From Zeimonas sp039807785 (lineage in GTDB: Bacteria; Pseudomonadota; Gammaproteobacteria; Burkholderiales; Burkholderiaceae_E), in assembly GCA_039807785.1 (NCBI GenBank), contig JBDHRX010000029.1, forward strand, positions 1-28,011: DNA of 28,011 nucleotides, given 5' to 3'. Positions within the stretch are counted from its first letter, which is position 1. Each line of letters starts with the position of its first letter. Shown in pieces: positions 16,017-23,982 of the stretch. The notes under the pieces were generated by a model that saw only the letters and a list, made by a program, of their open reading frames with translations, was not told the DNA's origin and did no database searches. The position numbers and the translations under genes were made by a program.

Positions 16017-16055
16017 GACTGCCGTGAACGGCAGTCGACTATTATACGGACTGCC
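16017..16055. promoter_or_regulatory. palindrome array with overlapping divergent -10 elements between lptD and amgK
   Basis: An 8-bp perfect inverted repeat, GACTGCCG (16017-16024) with CGGCAGTC (16029-16036), has a TGAA loop; GACTGCC appears a third time at 16049-16055. The word CGGACTGCC is repeated directly, 32 bases apart (16015 and 16047). Between the arms, 16041-16046 reads TATAAT on the minus strand (a perfect -10 for lptD), and 16040-16045 reads TATTAT on the plus strand (for amgK). Neither has a good -35. The lptD transcript would begin near 16034 with the hairpin at its 5' end and a 93-base leader; amgK would have a leader of about 20 bases. The arrangement could be an operator, a 5' mRNA structure, or both. 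Confidence 0.5.
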
Positions 16056-16071
16056 CTCTCCTGCACCCCGC

Positions 16072-17124
16072 ATGAAGCACGCCGACGACGACCTCCGCCT
16101 CGCCGAACTGCGCGCCTGGCTCGGCGCGACCGGCGCCGGCCGGACGCTCGCGCTGGATACGATCCGTCCCGCCTCCGACGACGCGAGCTTCCGCCGCTAT
16201 TTCAGGATCGACGCCGCGCGACCCGGCGCGCCCGGACGGATCGCGATGGATGCGCCGCCGCCGATGGAGGACTGCCGCCCGTTCGTGCATGCCGCGGGCG
16301 TGTTCGCCGCGGCCCGCGTGAGCGTGCCCGCCGTGCACGCCGCCGACCTCGAGCGCGGGTTCCTCCTGCTCGACGACTTCGGGAGCACGACCTACCTGGC
16401 CGCGCTGGACGGCGGCGGCGACGCCGACGCCCTGTATCGCGACGCGATCGCGGCGCTGGTGACCCTGCAGGCGGCCAGCCGGCCGGGTGCGTTCCCGGAC
16501 TACGATCGCGCGCTGCTCGCGCGCGAGCTCGACCTGTATCCCGACTGGTACCTCGCGCGGCACCGCGGGATCGTCCCGAACGCCGCCGCGCGCGCCACCC
16601 TCGCGGCCGCCTTCGAACGCCTGATCGCGAACAATCTCGCCCAGGGCCGCGTCTTCGTGCACCGCGACTACCACTCGCGCAACCTGATGGTGCTCGCCGG
16701 CGACGCGAATCCGGGCATCCTCGACTTCCAGGACGCCGTCTACGGTCCGGTCACCTACGATCTGGTGTCGCTGCTGCGCGACGCCTACCTGGCCTGGCCG
16801 GAGGCGCGCCAGATCGACTGGGCCGCGCGCTACTGGGAAGCCGCGCGCCGGGGCGGGCTGCCGGTGGCCCGCGCCTTCGACGACTTCTACCGGGACTTCG
16901 AATGGATGGGGCTCCAGCGCCACCTGAAGGTGCTCGGGATCTTCGCGCGGCTGTGCCATCGCGACGGCAAGGATCGCTATCTGGCCGACATCCCGCGGGT
17001 GCTCGACTACGCGCTGCGCGCCGCGCGGCGCTACGGAGAGTTCGATGCCCTCGCGCGCCTGATGGAGGACGCCGGGCGGCAGTCCGGCGATGCCCCGGCG
17101 CCCGCCGCCGGCTACACGTTCTGA
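16072..17124 (+). CDS. amgK: N-acetylmuramate / N-acetylglucosamine kinase AmgK
   Basis: AmgK phosphorylates MurNAc (and GlcNAc) at the anomeric carbon in the peptidoglycan recycling route that bypasses de novo UDP-MurNAc synthesis. The 350-residue protein has the aminoglycoside-phosphotransferase-type kinase fold: a nucleotide-binding N-lobe (SDDASFRRYFR near 35-45), a catalytic loop HRDYHSRNLM (197-206) and the metal-binding DFQ (218-220) followed by YGPVTYDLVSLLRD. ATG 16072 is preferred because it follows the promoter region and matches relatives; an upstream in-frame ATG (16024) lies in the hairpin. murU follows 16 bases after the stop codon, completing the pathway pair. Confidence 0.93.
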   Translation: MKHADDDLRLAELRAWLGATGAGRTLALDTIRPASDDASFRRYFRIDAARPGAPGRIAMDAPPPMEDCRPFVHAAGVFAAARVSVPAVHAADLERGFLLLDDFGSTTYLAALDGGGDADALYRDAIAALVTLQAASRPGAFPDYDRALLARELDLYPDWYLARHRGIVPNAAARATLAAAFERLIANNLAQGRVFVHRDYHSRNLMVLAGDANPGILDFQDAVYGPVTYDLVSLLRDAYLAWPEARQIDWAARYWEAARRGGLPVARAFDDFYRDFEWMGLQRHLKVLGIFARLCHRDGKDRYLADIPRVLDYALRAARRYGEFDALARLMEDAGRQSGDAPAPAAGYTF

Positions 17125-17140
17125 CGCGGGCGCGGCGGCG

Positions 17141-17854
17141 ATGCGCGCCATGATCCTGGCCGCGGGCCGCGGCGAACGCATGCGCCCGCTCACCGATGCC
17201 TGCCCGAAACCGCTGCTGCGCGTGGGCGGACGCGCGCTGATCGAATGGCACCTGCTCGCGCTGCGCCGCGCCGGCATCCTCGACGTCGTGATCAACCATG
17301 CCCATCTGGGCGCGATGATCGAGGCGGCCATCGGCGACGGTGCGCGCTGGGGCCTGCGGGTACGCTATTCGCCCGAGGCCGAGGCGCTCGAGACCGCGGG
17401 CGGCATCGCCCGGGCGCTGCCGCTGCTCGGCGCGGGCCCGTTCCTGGTGATGGCCGGCGACGTGTTCACCGGTTTCGACCCGGGGCGCGCGCCGACCATC
17501 GCGGCGCAGATGCGGGCCGCCGGCCTGAGCGCCTGGTGCGTGCTGGTCGACAATCCCGGACACCATCCGGAGGGGGATTTCGGGCTGCGCGACGGGCGGC
17601 TGGACCTCGACGGCGCTCCGCGGCTCACCTTCAGCGGCATCGGCCTGTACCGCGCGTCGCTGTTCGAGGACGTCACGCCCGGCGCCAGGGCCCGGCTGGC
17701 TCCGCTGCTGCGCGACGCGGCGCGGCGCGGACAGGCCGGCGCCGAGTATTTCGACGGTCGCTGGACCGACGTGGGCACGCCGGCGCGACTGGCCGAACTC
17801 GATGCACAATTGACCCGGCAGGCGCCGCAGGCGCCCGGACGAGGCTGCGCATGA
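17141..17854 (+). CDS. murU: MurNAc-1-phosphate uridylyltransferase MurU
   Basis: MurU converts MurNAc-1-phosphate and UTP to UDP-MurNAc, the step after AmgK. The 237-residue nucleotidyltransferase has the signature LAAGRGERMRPLT (6-18) followed by PKPLLRVGGRALIEW, and a metal-binding GD at 106-107 (MAGDVF, where NGD is usual). A C-terminal YFDGRWTDVGTPARL matches family members. ATG 17141 gives the standard N-terminus; ATG 17150 is a less likely alternative. The stop overlaps the pepP start (ATGA). Confidence 0.92.
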   Translation: MRAMILAAGRGERMRPLTDACPKPLLRVGGRALIEWHLLALRRAGILDVVINHAHLGAMIEAAIGDGARWGLRVRYSPEAEALETAGGIARALPLLGAGPFLVMAGDVFTGFDPGRAPTIAAQMRAAGLSAWCVLVDNPGHHPEGDFGLRDGRLDLDGAPRLTFSGIGLYRASLFEDVTPGARARLAPLLRDAARRGQAGAEYFDGRWTDVGTPARLAELDAQLTRQAPQAPGRGCA

Positions 17855-19230
17855 CCCCCTTCGACACCCGCAGACAGCAACTGGCCGAGACGATGCGCGC
17901 GCACGGCGGCGGCGTCGCGATCCTCTTCACCGCGCCGGAGGTGGCGCGCAACCGCGACAGCGAGTATCCGTACCGCTGGGACAGCTACTTCTACTACCTG
18001 ACCGGGTTCCCCGAGCCGGAGGCGGCGCTGGTCCTGGTCGTCGACGACGCCTCGGCCGAATCGATCCTGTTCTGCCGCGAGAAGAACGAGGAGCGCGAGA
18101 TCTGGGACGGCTTCCGCTTCGGGCCGCAGGCGGCGCGCGAGCGCTTCGGGTTCAATCGCGCCCTGCCGTTCCCGAGCCTCGACCAGACGCTCCCCGGGCT
18201 GCTCGCCGACCGGCCGGCGCTGTGGTACGCGCTCGGCAACGACGCGACGCTCGACGCCCGCATGCACCGCTGGCTGGGCGGCGTGCGCGGCCTGGCGCGC
18301 GCCGGCGTCGCGCCGCCGGCGCGCGCCTTCGACCTGCATGCGGTGCTCGACGAGATGCGCCTGGTGAAGGACGCGCACGAGGTCGCGACCTTGCGCCGCG
18401 CCGCGCGGATCTCCGCGGCGGCCCACGTGCGCGCGATGCGCGCCACGCGGCCCGGCGGCCGCGAGTACGAGATCGAGGCCGAACTGCTGCACGAGTTCCG
18501 CCGCAACGGTTCCCAGTCCCCGGCCTACGGCTCGATCGTCGCCGGCGGCCGCAACGCCTGCGTGCTCCACTATCGCGACAACGACGCGCGGCTCGCCGAC
18601 GGCGACCTGCTCCTGATCGATGCCGGCTGCGAGCTGGACGGCTACGCGTCCGACATCACCCGGACCTTCCCGGTCAATGGCCGTTTCAGCGGCCCCCAGC
18701 GCGCCCTCTACGAGATCGTCCTCGAGGCGCAGCGCGCCGCGATCGACGCGACGCGGCCGGGCGCGCGCTTCGTCGATCCGCACGACGCCGCGGTGCGCGT
18801 GCTCGCGCAGGGCATGATCGACTGCGGGTTGCTGGCGGGCAGCCTGGACGGCGTGATCGAGTCCGGCGACTACCGCCGCTTCTACATGCATCGCACCGGC
18901 CACTGGATGGGGATGGACGTCCACGACTGCGGCGACTATCGCGAGCCCGATCACGGCCCGGGCGCCGCCCGCCGCGATGCGTCCGTTCCGGCGGGCGCCG
19001 GCGCGTCGCCCGCCGACGCCGGCCGGCCGTGGCGCCTGCTCGCCCCCGGCATGGTGCTGACGGTCGAACCGGGCATCTACGTGCGCGCGGCCGACGACGT
19101 GCCGGCCGCGTTCCACGACATCGGCATCCGGATCGAGGACGACGCGCTCGTCACCGCCGCCGGCTGCGAGCTCCTCACCGCCGACGCTCCCAAGCGCGTC
19201 GACGACATCGAGGCGTTGATGCGCGGATGA
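17851..19230 (+). CDS. pepP: Xaa-Pro aminopeptidase P
   Basis: This is a 459-residue cytoplasmic dimanganese aminopeptidase that removes an N-terminal residue before proline. The N-terminal AMP_N domain (about 1-160, with EYPYRWDSYFYYLTGFPEPEA) precedes the pita-bread fold. The metal ligands D257, D268, H351, E406 and E429 are all present. A Gly/Ala/Pro-rich insert of about 25 residues (about 367-393) sits between the GMDVHDCGDY strand and GMVLTVEPGIY, where E. coli PepP has only a short loop; it should lie on the surface. It overlaps murU and ubiH by four bases each. The pepP-ubiH pair is also seen in E. coli. Confidence 0.95.
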   Translation: MTPFDTRRQQLAETMRAHGGGVAILFTAPEVARNRDSEYPYRWDSYFYYLTGFPEPEAALVLVVDDASAESILFCREKNEEREIWDGFRFGPQAARERFGFNRALPFPSLDQTLPGLLADRPALWYALGNDATLDARMHRWLGGVRGLARAGVAPPARAFDLHAVLDEMRLVKDAHEVATLRRAARISAAAHVRAMRATRPGGREYEIEAELLHEFRRNGSQSPAYGSIVAGGRNACVLHYRDNDARLADGDLLLIDAGCELDGYASDITRTFPVNGRFSGPQRALYEIVLEAQRAAIDATRPGARFVDPHDAAVRVLAQGMIDCGLLAGSLDGVIESGDYRRFYMHRTGHWMGMDVHDCGDYREPDHGPGAARRDASVPAGAGASPADAGRPWRLLAPGMVLTVEPGIYVRAADDVPAAFHDIGIRIEDDALVTAAGCELLTADAPKRVDDIEALMRG

Positions 19231-20438
19231 GCGCCGCGCCGGACATCCGGATCGAAGGCCGCGGCCCGGTCGCGATGGCGCTGGCGCTGTTCCTGGCGCG
19301 CCAGGGCCTCGGCCCCGGAACGGTGTCGGTCGACCCGGTGCCCGCCGACCTCCCGGACTGGCTCGCATCGCGCCCGATCGCGCTGTCCATGGGCAGCTGG
19401 CAACTGCTGGCGCGGATCGCCCGCCTGCCGCCGGCCGCGCCGATCCTGCGCGTCGAGGTCTCGCTGCGCGGCCGCGGCGGGCGCACCCGGATGCAGGCCG
19501 CCGATCTCCGGGCGCCCGCGCTGGGCTACGTATTGCGCTACGGAGCGCTGCATCGCGCGCTGGCCGAGGCGCTCGCTGCTACTGCTACTGCTACTGCTAC
19601 TGCTACTGCTACTGCTGCCGCCGCTGCCGCTGCCGCTGCCGCTGCTGCGGCTTCGACCGCGGCCGGGGGGCAGCGCGATCCGGACGCGGCGCCGGGCGAC
19701 CCACGCCAGGCACAGCGCGACCCGGGCGCGGCCGGGCGCGACTCCGCGGCGACGCTGACCGTGCTCGCCGACGGCGACCCGGGAGGCGCCGCGCGCGTGC
19801 GCGACTTCGACCAGACGGCGCTGCTCGCCGAGCTGGTCGCCGAACGCGACGGGCACGGCACGGCGTTCGAGCGCTTCACCGGCGAAGGCCCCCTGGCCCT
19901 GCTGCCGCTGCCCCAGGCGCGCCGGCATGCGCTGGTATGGTGCGCCCGCCCGGCCGAGGCCGAGCGGCGCGCGGCGCTCGACGCGCCGGCCTTCGAAGCG
20001 GAACTGCGCGACGCGTTCGGCGACGCGCTGGGCGCGTTGCGGCTCGACGGGGCGCGCGTGCTCGCGCCGCTGCAGCGCCGCGTGCGCATCGACGACCCCG
20101 CGCCGGCGACGATCGCCGTAGGCAACGCGGCGCAGGCGCTGCATCCGGTGGCGGGCCAGGGCCTGAACCTCGGGCTGCGCGACGCCTTCGAGCTGGCGGC
20201 GCTGCTCGGCGACCTGCATGCCTCGGGACGCACGGTCGACGCCGCGCCCGCGCGCTTCGCGCGCGCGCGCGGCGCCGACCGGCGCGCGACGGTCGCGGTC
20301 ACCGACGCGCTCGCGCAAGTGTTCACGTATCCGGCGCTCGCGCGCCTCGAGTCGCTCGCGCTCGGCGCACTCGATCTCGCGGGGCCCGCGCGCGACGCGC
20401 TCGCCGCGTCGCTGGCCTTCGGCATGCGCCGCGCCTGA
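19227..20438 (+). CDS. ubiH: UbiH-family FAD-dependent ubiquinone hydroxylase with low-complexity insert
   Basis: This gene encodes a flavoprotein monooxygenase of the UbiH/UbiF type (403 residues), expected to hydroxylate the ring of a ubiquinone precursor at the inner membrane. The N-terminus has a degenerate dinucleotide-binding motif (EGRGPVAMALALFLARQG, G at 11 and 13). RPIALSMGSWQLL (49-61), TAFERFTGEGPLALLPLP and GNAAQALHPVAGQGLNLGLRDA (299-320) are classical. ADG is at 181-183. Between about residue 117 and 175, where relatives have beta strands of the FAD domain, there is an (Ala-Thr)n/poly-Ala tract and an Asp/Pro/Arg/Ala-rich stretch. The fold may therefore be altered and activity is uncertain. 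Its pepP neighbour supports the ubiH name. ATG overlaps the pepP stop. Confidence 0.85.
   Translation: MSAAPDIRIEGRGPVAMALALFLARQGLGPGTVSVDPVPADLPDWLASRPIALSMGSWQLLARIARLPPAAPILRVEVSLRGRGGRTRMQAADLRAPALGYVLRYGALHRALAEALAATATATATATATAAAAAAAAAAAAASTAAGGQRDPDAAPGDPRQAQRDPGAAGRDSAATLTVLADGDPGGAARVRDFDQTALLAELVAERDGHGTAFERFTGEGPLALLPLPQARRHALVWCARPAEAERRAALDAPAFEAELRDAFGDALGALRLDGARVLAPLQRRVRIDDPAPATIAVGNAAQALHPVAGQGLNLGLRDAFELAALLGDLHASGRTVDAAPARFARARGADRRATVAVTDALAQVFTYPALARLESLALGALDLAGPARDALAASLAFGMRRA
19581..19643 (+). repeat. hexanucleotide microsatellite, (ACTGCT)6 then GCC/GCT tract
   Basis: Six perfect copies of ACTGCT (19581-19616) encode Thr-Ala six times and are followed by GCC (19617-19619) and four copies of GCCGCT (19620-19643), part of a 12-alanine run. 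ACT is a rare threonine codon here. Because the unit is two codons, slippage would change length without a frameshift. Confidence 0.95.
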
Positions 20439-20545
20439 GCGCTCGCTCGCGCTCGATCGGCGTGTTCCGCAGCGGCCTTCTGCACCGAACGTCTCTTTTT
20501 GCGGGTTTGCTGCCTTGCACACTTCTTGGGCAGCGACGTTTTCGA

Positions 20546-20551
20546 TAGAAT
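20546..20551 (+). promoter_or_regulatory. candidate -10 element (TAGAAT) for dusB-fis-purH
   Basis: TAGAAT follows an unusually AT-rich stretch (about 20490-20545) in a 136-base gap. The predicted start near 20558 is 17 bases before the dusB ATG 20575. The bases after the -10 (CGCGCTCCCC) form a GC-rich discriminator, a feature linked to stringent control of the dusB-fis promoter in E. coli. No good -35 or intrinsic terminator for ubiH is seen in the gap. Confidence 0.45.
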
Positions 20552-20574
20552 CGCGCTCCCCTTTGCCGCAGCAC

Positions 20575-21621
20575 ATGCCCGGTTCGCCCGCGATGCCCCC
20601 GACGACGATCAGAATCGGCTCCCACACGCTGCCCAATCGCGTGTTCGTGGCGCCGATGGCCGGCGTCACCGACCGTCCGTTCCGCCAGTTGTGCAAGCGC
20701 CTCGGCGCCGGTTATGCGGTGTCCGAGATGGCGGCATCGAACCCGCGCCTGTGGGCCAGCGTGAAGACCTCGCGGCGCACCGACCATGCGGGCGAGATCG
20801 AGCCGAAGGCGGTGCAGATCGCGGGCGCCGACCCCGCGATGATGGCCGAGGCCGCGCGCTACAACGTCGATCGCGGCGCGCAGATCATCGACATCAACAT
20901 GGGCTGCCCGGCGAAGAAGGTTTGCAGCGTCGCGGCGGGCTCCGCGCTGATGGCCGACGCGCCGCTCGCGATCGCGATCGTCGAAGCGGTAGTGCGCGCC
21001 GTGCCGGTTCCGGTCACCGTCAAGCTGCGCACGGGCCCGACACCCGCCGCGCGCAACGCGGTCGCACTGGCGCGCGCGTTCGAATCCGCCGGCGCGGCGA
21101 TGCTCGCGGTGCACGGCCGCAGCCGCGCCTGCGCGTTCGGCGGGCGGGCCGAGTACATGACCATCGGCGAGGTCAAGGCGGCGGTGTCGGTGCCCGTGGT
21201 CGCCAACGGCGACATCGATTCGCCCCAGGCCGCGCGCGACGTCCTGCGCGCCACCGGCGCCGATGCGGTCATGATCGGCCGGGCCGCGCAGGGGCGGCCA
21301 TGGATCTTCCGCGAGATCGTGCACTTCCTCGCCACCGGCGAGCCGCTCGCCGCCCCCGACGACGCCGAGATCGCGGCCTGGCTGCGCGAGCACCTGCTCG
21401 ACCACTACGCATTCCACGGCGAGGAACGCGGCGTCCGCAGCGCGCGCAAGCACGTCGGCTGGTATCTGTCCGGCCGGCCCGGCGCGCAGGCGTTCCTCGC
21501 CGCCTTCAACGCGCTCGACGACGCGGCCGCGCAGCTCGCGGCGGTCGAGGGTTTTCTCGCGCAGTGCGGCCGCCGCGCGGCGGCCAACGACACCCCGTTC
21601 CTGCGGAGCCACGCAGCATGA
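20575..21621 (+). CDS. dusB: tRNA-dihydrouridine synthase B
   Basis: This FMN enzyme reduces a uridine in the D-loop of tRNA. The 348-residue protein has the TIM-barrel opening NRVFVAPMAGVTDRPFR, the catalytic cysteine segment MGCPAKKVCSVAAGSALM, the VKLRTG strand, the HGR motif and the C-terminal VANGDIDSP, which continues to DAVMIGRAAQGRPW. I list ATG 20575; ATG 20593 (MPPTTIRIG) is closer to the usual family start and equally possible, as neither has a Shine-Dalgarno sequence. The stop overlaps the fis start (ATGA). The dusB-fis pairing is conserved from E. coli. Confidence 0.95.
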   Translation: MPGSPAMPPTTIRIGSHTLPNRVFVAPMAGVTDRPFRQLCKRLGAGYAVSEMAASNPRLWASVKTSRRTDHAGEIEPKAVQIAGADPAMMAEAARYNVDRGAQIIDINMGCPAKKVCSVAAGSALMADAPLAIAIVEAVVRAVPVPVTVKLRTGPTPAARNAVALARAFESAGAAMLAVHGRSRACAFGGRAEYMTIGEVKAAVSVPVVANGDIDSPQAARDVLRATGADAVMIGRAAQGRPWIFREIVHFLATGEPLAAPDDAEIAAWLREHLLDHYAFHGEERGVRSARKHVGWYLSGRPGAQAFLAAFNALDDAAAQLAAVEGFLAQCGRRAAANDTPFLRSHAA

Positions 21622-21860
21622 GCCGACACACCCCCCTGGACGATGCCGTCGTTCGCAGCCTCGAGCGCTACTTCGACGACCTCGAGGGCACGCAGCCCAA
21701 CGCGATCTACGAGATGGTGATCCAGGCCGTCGAGCGCCCCATGCTCGAGGTGGTGATGCGCGAGGCGCACGGCAACCAGCTGCGGGCCAGCGAGATGCTG
21801 GGCATCAACCGCAATACCCTCCGCAAGAAGCTCCAACAGCACGGAATGCTGCGCTCATGA
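21618..21860 (+). CDS. fis: nucleoid-associated protein Fis
   Basis: Fis is a small homodimeric DNA-bending protein that shapes the nucleoid and activates rRNA and tRNA promoters. This 80-residue copy has a short N-terminal part and the C-terminal helix-turn-helix NQLRASEMLGINRNTLRKKL (53-72), nearly the classical Fis/NtrC-type sequence. The protein is somewhat shorter at the N-terminus than E. coli Fis (98 residues), as is usual in betaproteobacteria. It overlaps dusB upstream and purH downstream by four bases each, so all three are likely one coupled operon. Confidence 0.95.
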   Translation: MSRHTPLDDAVVRSLERYFDDLEGTQPNAIYEMVIQAVERPMLEVVMREAHGNQLRASEMLGINRNTLRKKLQQHGMLRS

Positions 21861-23452
21861 TCCATCCCGTCCGTCGCGCACTGATCAGCGTCTCCGACAA
21901 GTCCGGCATCGTCGAGCTCGCGCGCGCCCTCTCCGGCCTCGGCATCGAGATCCTCTCCACCGGCGGCACCGCCCGGCTGCTCGCGCAGGAGGGCCTTCCG
22001 GTGGTCGAAGTCTCCGACCACACCGGGTTCCCGGAGATGCTCGACGGGCGCGTGAAGACGCTGCACCCGAAGATCCACGGCGGCCTGCTCGCGCGGCGCG
22101 AGCTCGACACCCACATGCAGGCGATCGCCGCGCACGACATCGTGCCGATCGACCTGCTGGTCGTGAACCTCTATCCGTTCGAGGCGACCGTCGCCCGCGC
22201 CGACTGCACGCTCGAGGACGCCATCGAGAACATCGACATCGGCGGCCCGGCGATGGTGCGCTCGGGCGCCAAGAACTGGCGCGGCGTAGGCGTGCTCACC
22301 CAGGCCGGCCAGTACGCCGGCGCGCTGGCCGAGATCCGCGAGACCGGAGGCCTGTCGGACGCGTCGCGGTTCGCGCTCGCGGTCGCCGCGTTCGACGCGA
22401 TCGCCTGCTACGACGGCGCCATCTCCGACTATCTCTCGTCGCTGCGCCCCGACGGCAGCCGCGGCGAGTTCCCCGGCCAGGCCAATGGGCGCTTCGTCAA
22501 GCTGCAGGACCTGCGCTACGGCGAGAACCCGCACCAGCGCGCCGCGTTCTACCGCGACCTGCATCCGGCGCCGGGCTCGCTGGTCACCGCGCGCCAGCTG
22601 CAGGGCAAGGAGCTTTCCTACAACAACATCGCCGATGCCGATGCCGCCTGGGAATGCGTGAAGGCCTTCGACACGCCCGCCTGCGTGATCGTCAAGCACG
22701 CGAACCCCTGCGGCGTCGCGCTCGGCGCCGACCCCGCCGACGCCTACGGCCGCGCGTTCCGCACCGACCCGACCTCCGCCTTCGGCGGCATCATCGCCTT
22801 CAACCGCCCGGTCGACGGCGCCGCCGCGCACGCGGTCTCGCGGCAGTTCGTCGAAGTGGTCCTCGCGCCGGCCTACACCGACGAGGCGCGGCAGGTGTTC
22901 TCGGCCAAGGCCAATGCCCGGGTGCTCGAGATCCCGCTCGATGGCGTCCGCGCCGGCGGCGAAACCGACTGGGCGCGCGGCCGCAACGCGCAGGACGCCA
23001 AGCGCATCGGCTCGGGCCTGCTGATCCAGAGCGCCGACAACCGCGAGATCGCGCTGTCCGACCTGAAGGTGGTCACCCGGCGCGCCCCCACCGACGCGCA
23101 ACTGCAGGACCTGCTGTTCGCCTGGCGGGTCGCCAAGTACGTCAAGTCCAACGCGATCGTCTTCTGCGGCGACCGCATGACGCTGGGCGTCGGCGCCGGC
23201 CAGATGAGCCGCATCGACTCCGCGCGCATCGCCTCGATCAAGGCCGCCAATGCCGGCCTGGTGCTGGCCGGGTCGGTGGTCGCCTCCGACGCCTTCTTCC
23301 CGTTCCGCGACGGGCTGGACGTGGTCGCCGAGGTCGGCGCGATCGCGGTGATCCAGCCCGGCGGCTCGATGCGCGACGACGAGGTCATCGCGGCCGCCGA
23401 CGAGCGCGGCATCGCGATGGTGTTCACCGGCGTGCGGCATTTCCGGCACTAG
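21857..23452 (+). CDS. purH: bifunctional AICAR formyltransferase / IMP cyclohydrolase
   Basis: PurH catalyses the last two steps of purine synthesis, AICAR to FAICAR and then IMP. The 531-residue protein has an N-terminal cyclohydrolase domain (about 1-150, with ALISVSDKSGIVELA, LSTGGTARLL and GRVKTLHPKIHGGLL) and a C-terminal formyltransferase domain with LRYGENPHQRAAFY, KHANPCGVALG and SAFGGIIAFN. Length and motifs are normal. The ATG overlaps the fis stop (ATGA). The end lies 7 bases before ruvC, which could share the transcript. Confidence 0.98.
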   Translation: MIHPVRRALISVSDKSGIVELARALSGLGIEILSTGGTARLLAQEGLPVVEVSDHTGFPEMLDGRVKTLHPKIHGGLLARRELDTHMQAIAAHDIVPIDLLVVNLYPFEATVARADCTLEDAIENIDIGGPAMVRSGAKNWRGVGVLTQAGQYAGALAEIRETGGLSDASRFALAVAAFDAIACYDGAISDYLSSLRPDGSRGEFPGQANGRFVKLQDLRYGENPHQRAAFYRDLHPAPGSLVTARQLQGKELSYNNIADADAAWECVKAFDTPACVIVKHANPCGVALGADPADAYGRAFRTDPTSAFGGIIAFNRPVDGAAAHAVSRQFVEVVLAPAYTDEARQVFSAKANARVLEIPLDGVRAGGETDWARGRNAQDAKRIGSGLLIQSADNREIALSDLKVVTRRAPTDAQLQDLLFAWRVAKYVKSNAIVFCGDRMTLGVGAGQMSRIDSARIASIKAANAGLVLAGSVVASDAFFPFRDGLDVVAEVGAIAVIQPGGSMRDDEVIAAADERGIAMVFTGVRHFRH

Positions 23453-23459
23453 CCGAGCG

Positions 23460-23972
23460 GTGCGCATCCTCGGCATCGACCCGGGCCTGCGCCTGACCGG
23501 CTTCGGCATCGTCGACGCGCAGGGCCGCGCCCTGCGCTACGTCGCCAGCGGCGTGATCCGCATCCCCCCGGGCGCGTTGCCGCCGCGGCTCAAGTCGATC
23601 CACGACGGCGTCTCCGAGGTGATCGCCGAATACCGTCCCGAGATCGCGGCGGCGGAGATCGTCTTCGTCAACGTCAACCCGCAATCGACCCTGCTGCTGG
23701 GCCAGGCGCGCGGCGCCGCGATCACCACGCTGGTCGCGCACGGGCTGGCCGTCCACGAGTACACGGCGCTGCAGGTCAAGCAGGCGGTCGTCGGCTACGG
23801 GCGCGCCGCCAAGTCCCAGGTCCAGGCGATGGTGCAGCACCTGCTGCGCCTGCCGGGCGTGCCCTCGACCGACGCGGCCGACGCCCTCGCCTGCGCGATC
23901 TGCCACGCCCACGCGGCCACGATGGCCGGCGCGGCGGGCGGCACGGGCATGCGGGGCGGCCGCCTCCGGTAA
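23460..23972 (+). CDS. ruvC: Holliday junction resolvase RuvC
   Basis: RuvC is a dimeric endonuclease that cuts Holliday junctions, working with the RuvAB branch-migration complex. This 170-residue copy keeps all four catalytic acids at E. coli numbering: D7 (GIDPG), E66, D138 and D141. The start is GTG 23460, 7 bases after purH, without a clear Shine-Dalgarno sequence. In many relatives ruvC, ruvA and ruvB form one operon, as seems to be the case here. The C-terminus is Gly/Arg-rich and low in complexity. Confidence 0.97.
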   Translation: MRILGIDPGLRLTGFGIVDAQGRALRYVASGVIRIPPGALPPRLKSIHDGVSEVIAEYRPEIAAAEIVFVNVNPQSTLLLGQARGAAITTLVAHGLAVHEYTALQVKQAVVGYGRAAKSQVQAMVQHLLRLPGVPSTDAADALACAICHAHAATMAGAAGGTGMRGGRLR

Positions 23973-23982
23973 GATGCCCCGC

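Noticed and set aside
20493..20499. T-run after ubiH as an intrinsic terminator
   Set aside because: No stable hairpin precedes the T-run on the plus strand; the AT-rich region is better explained as promoter DNA.
23970..23975. TAAGAT before ruvA as a -10 element
   Set aside because: It matches only four of six positions, has no -35, and lies within three bases of the likely start region; ruvA is more simply co-transcribed with ruvC.
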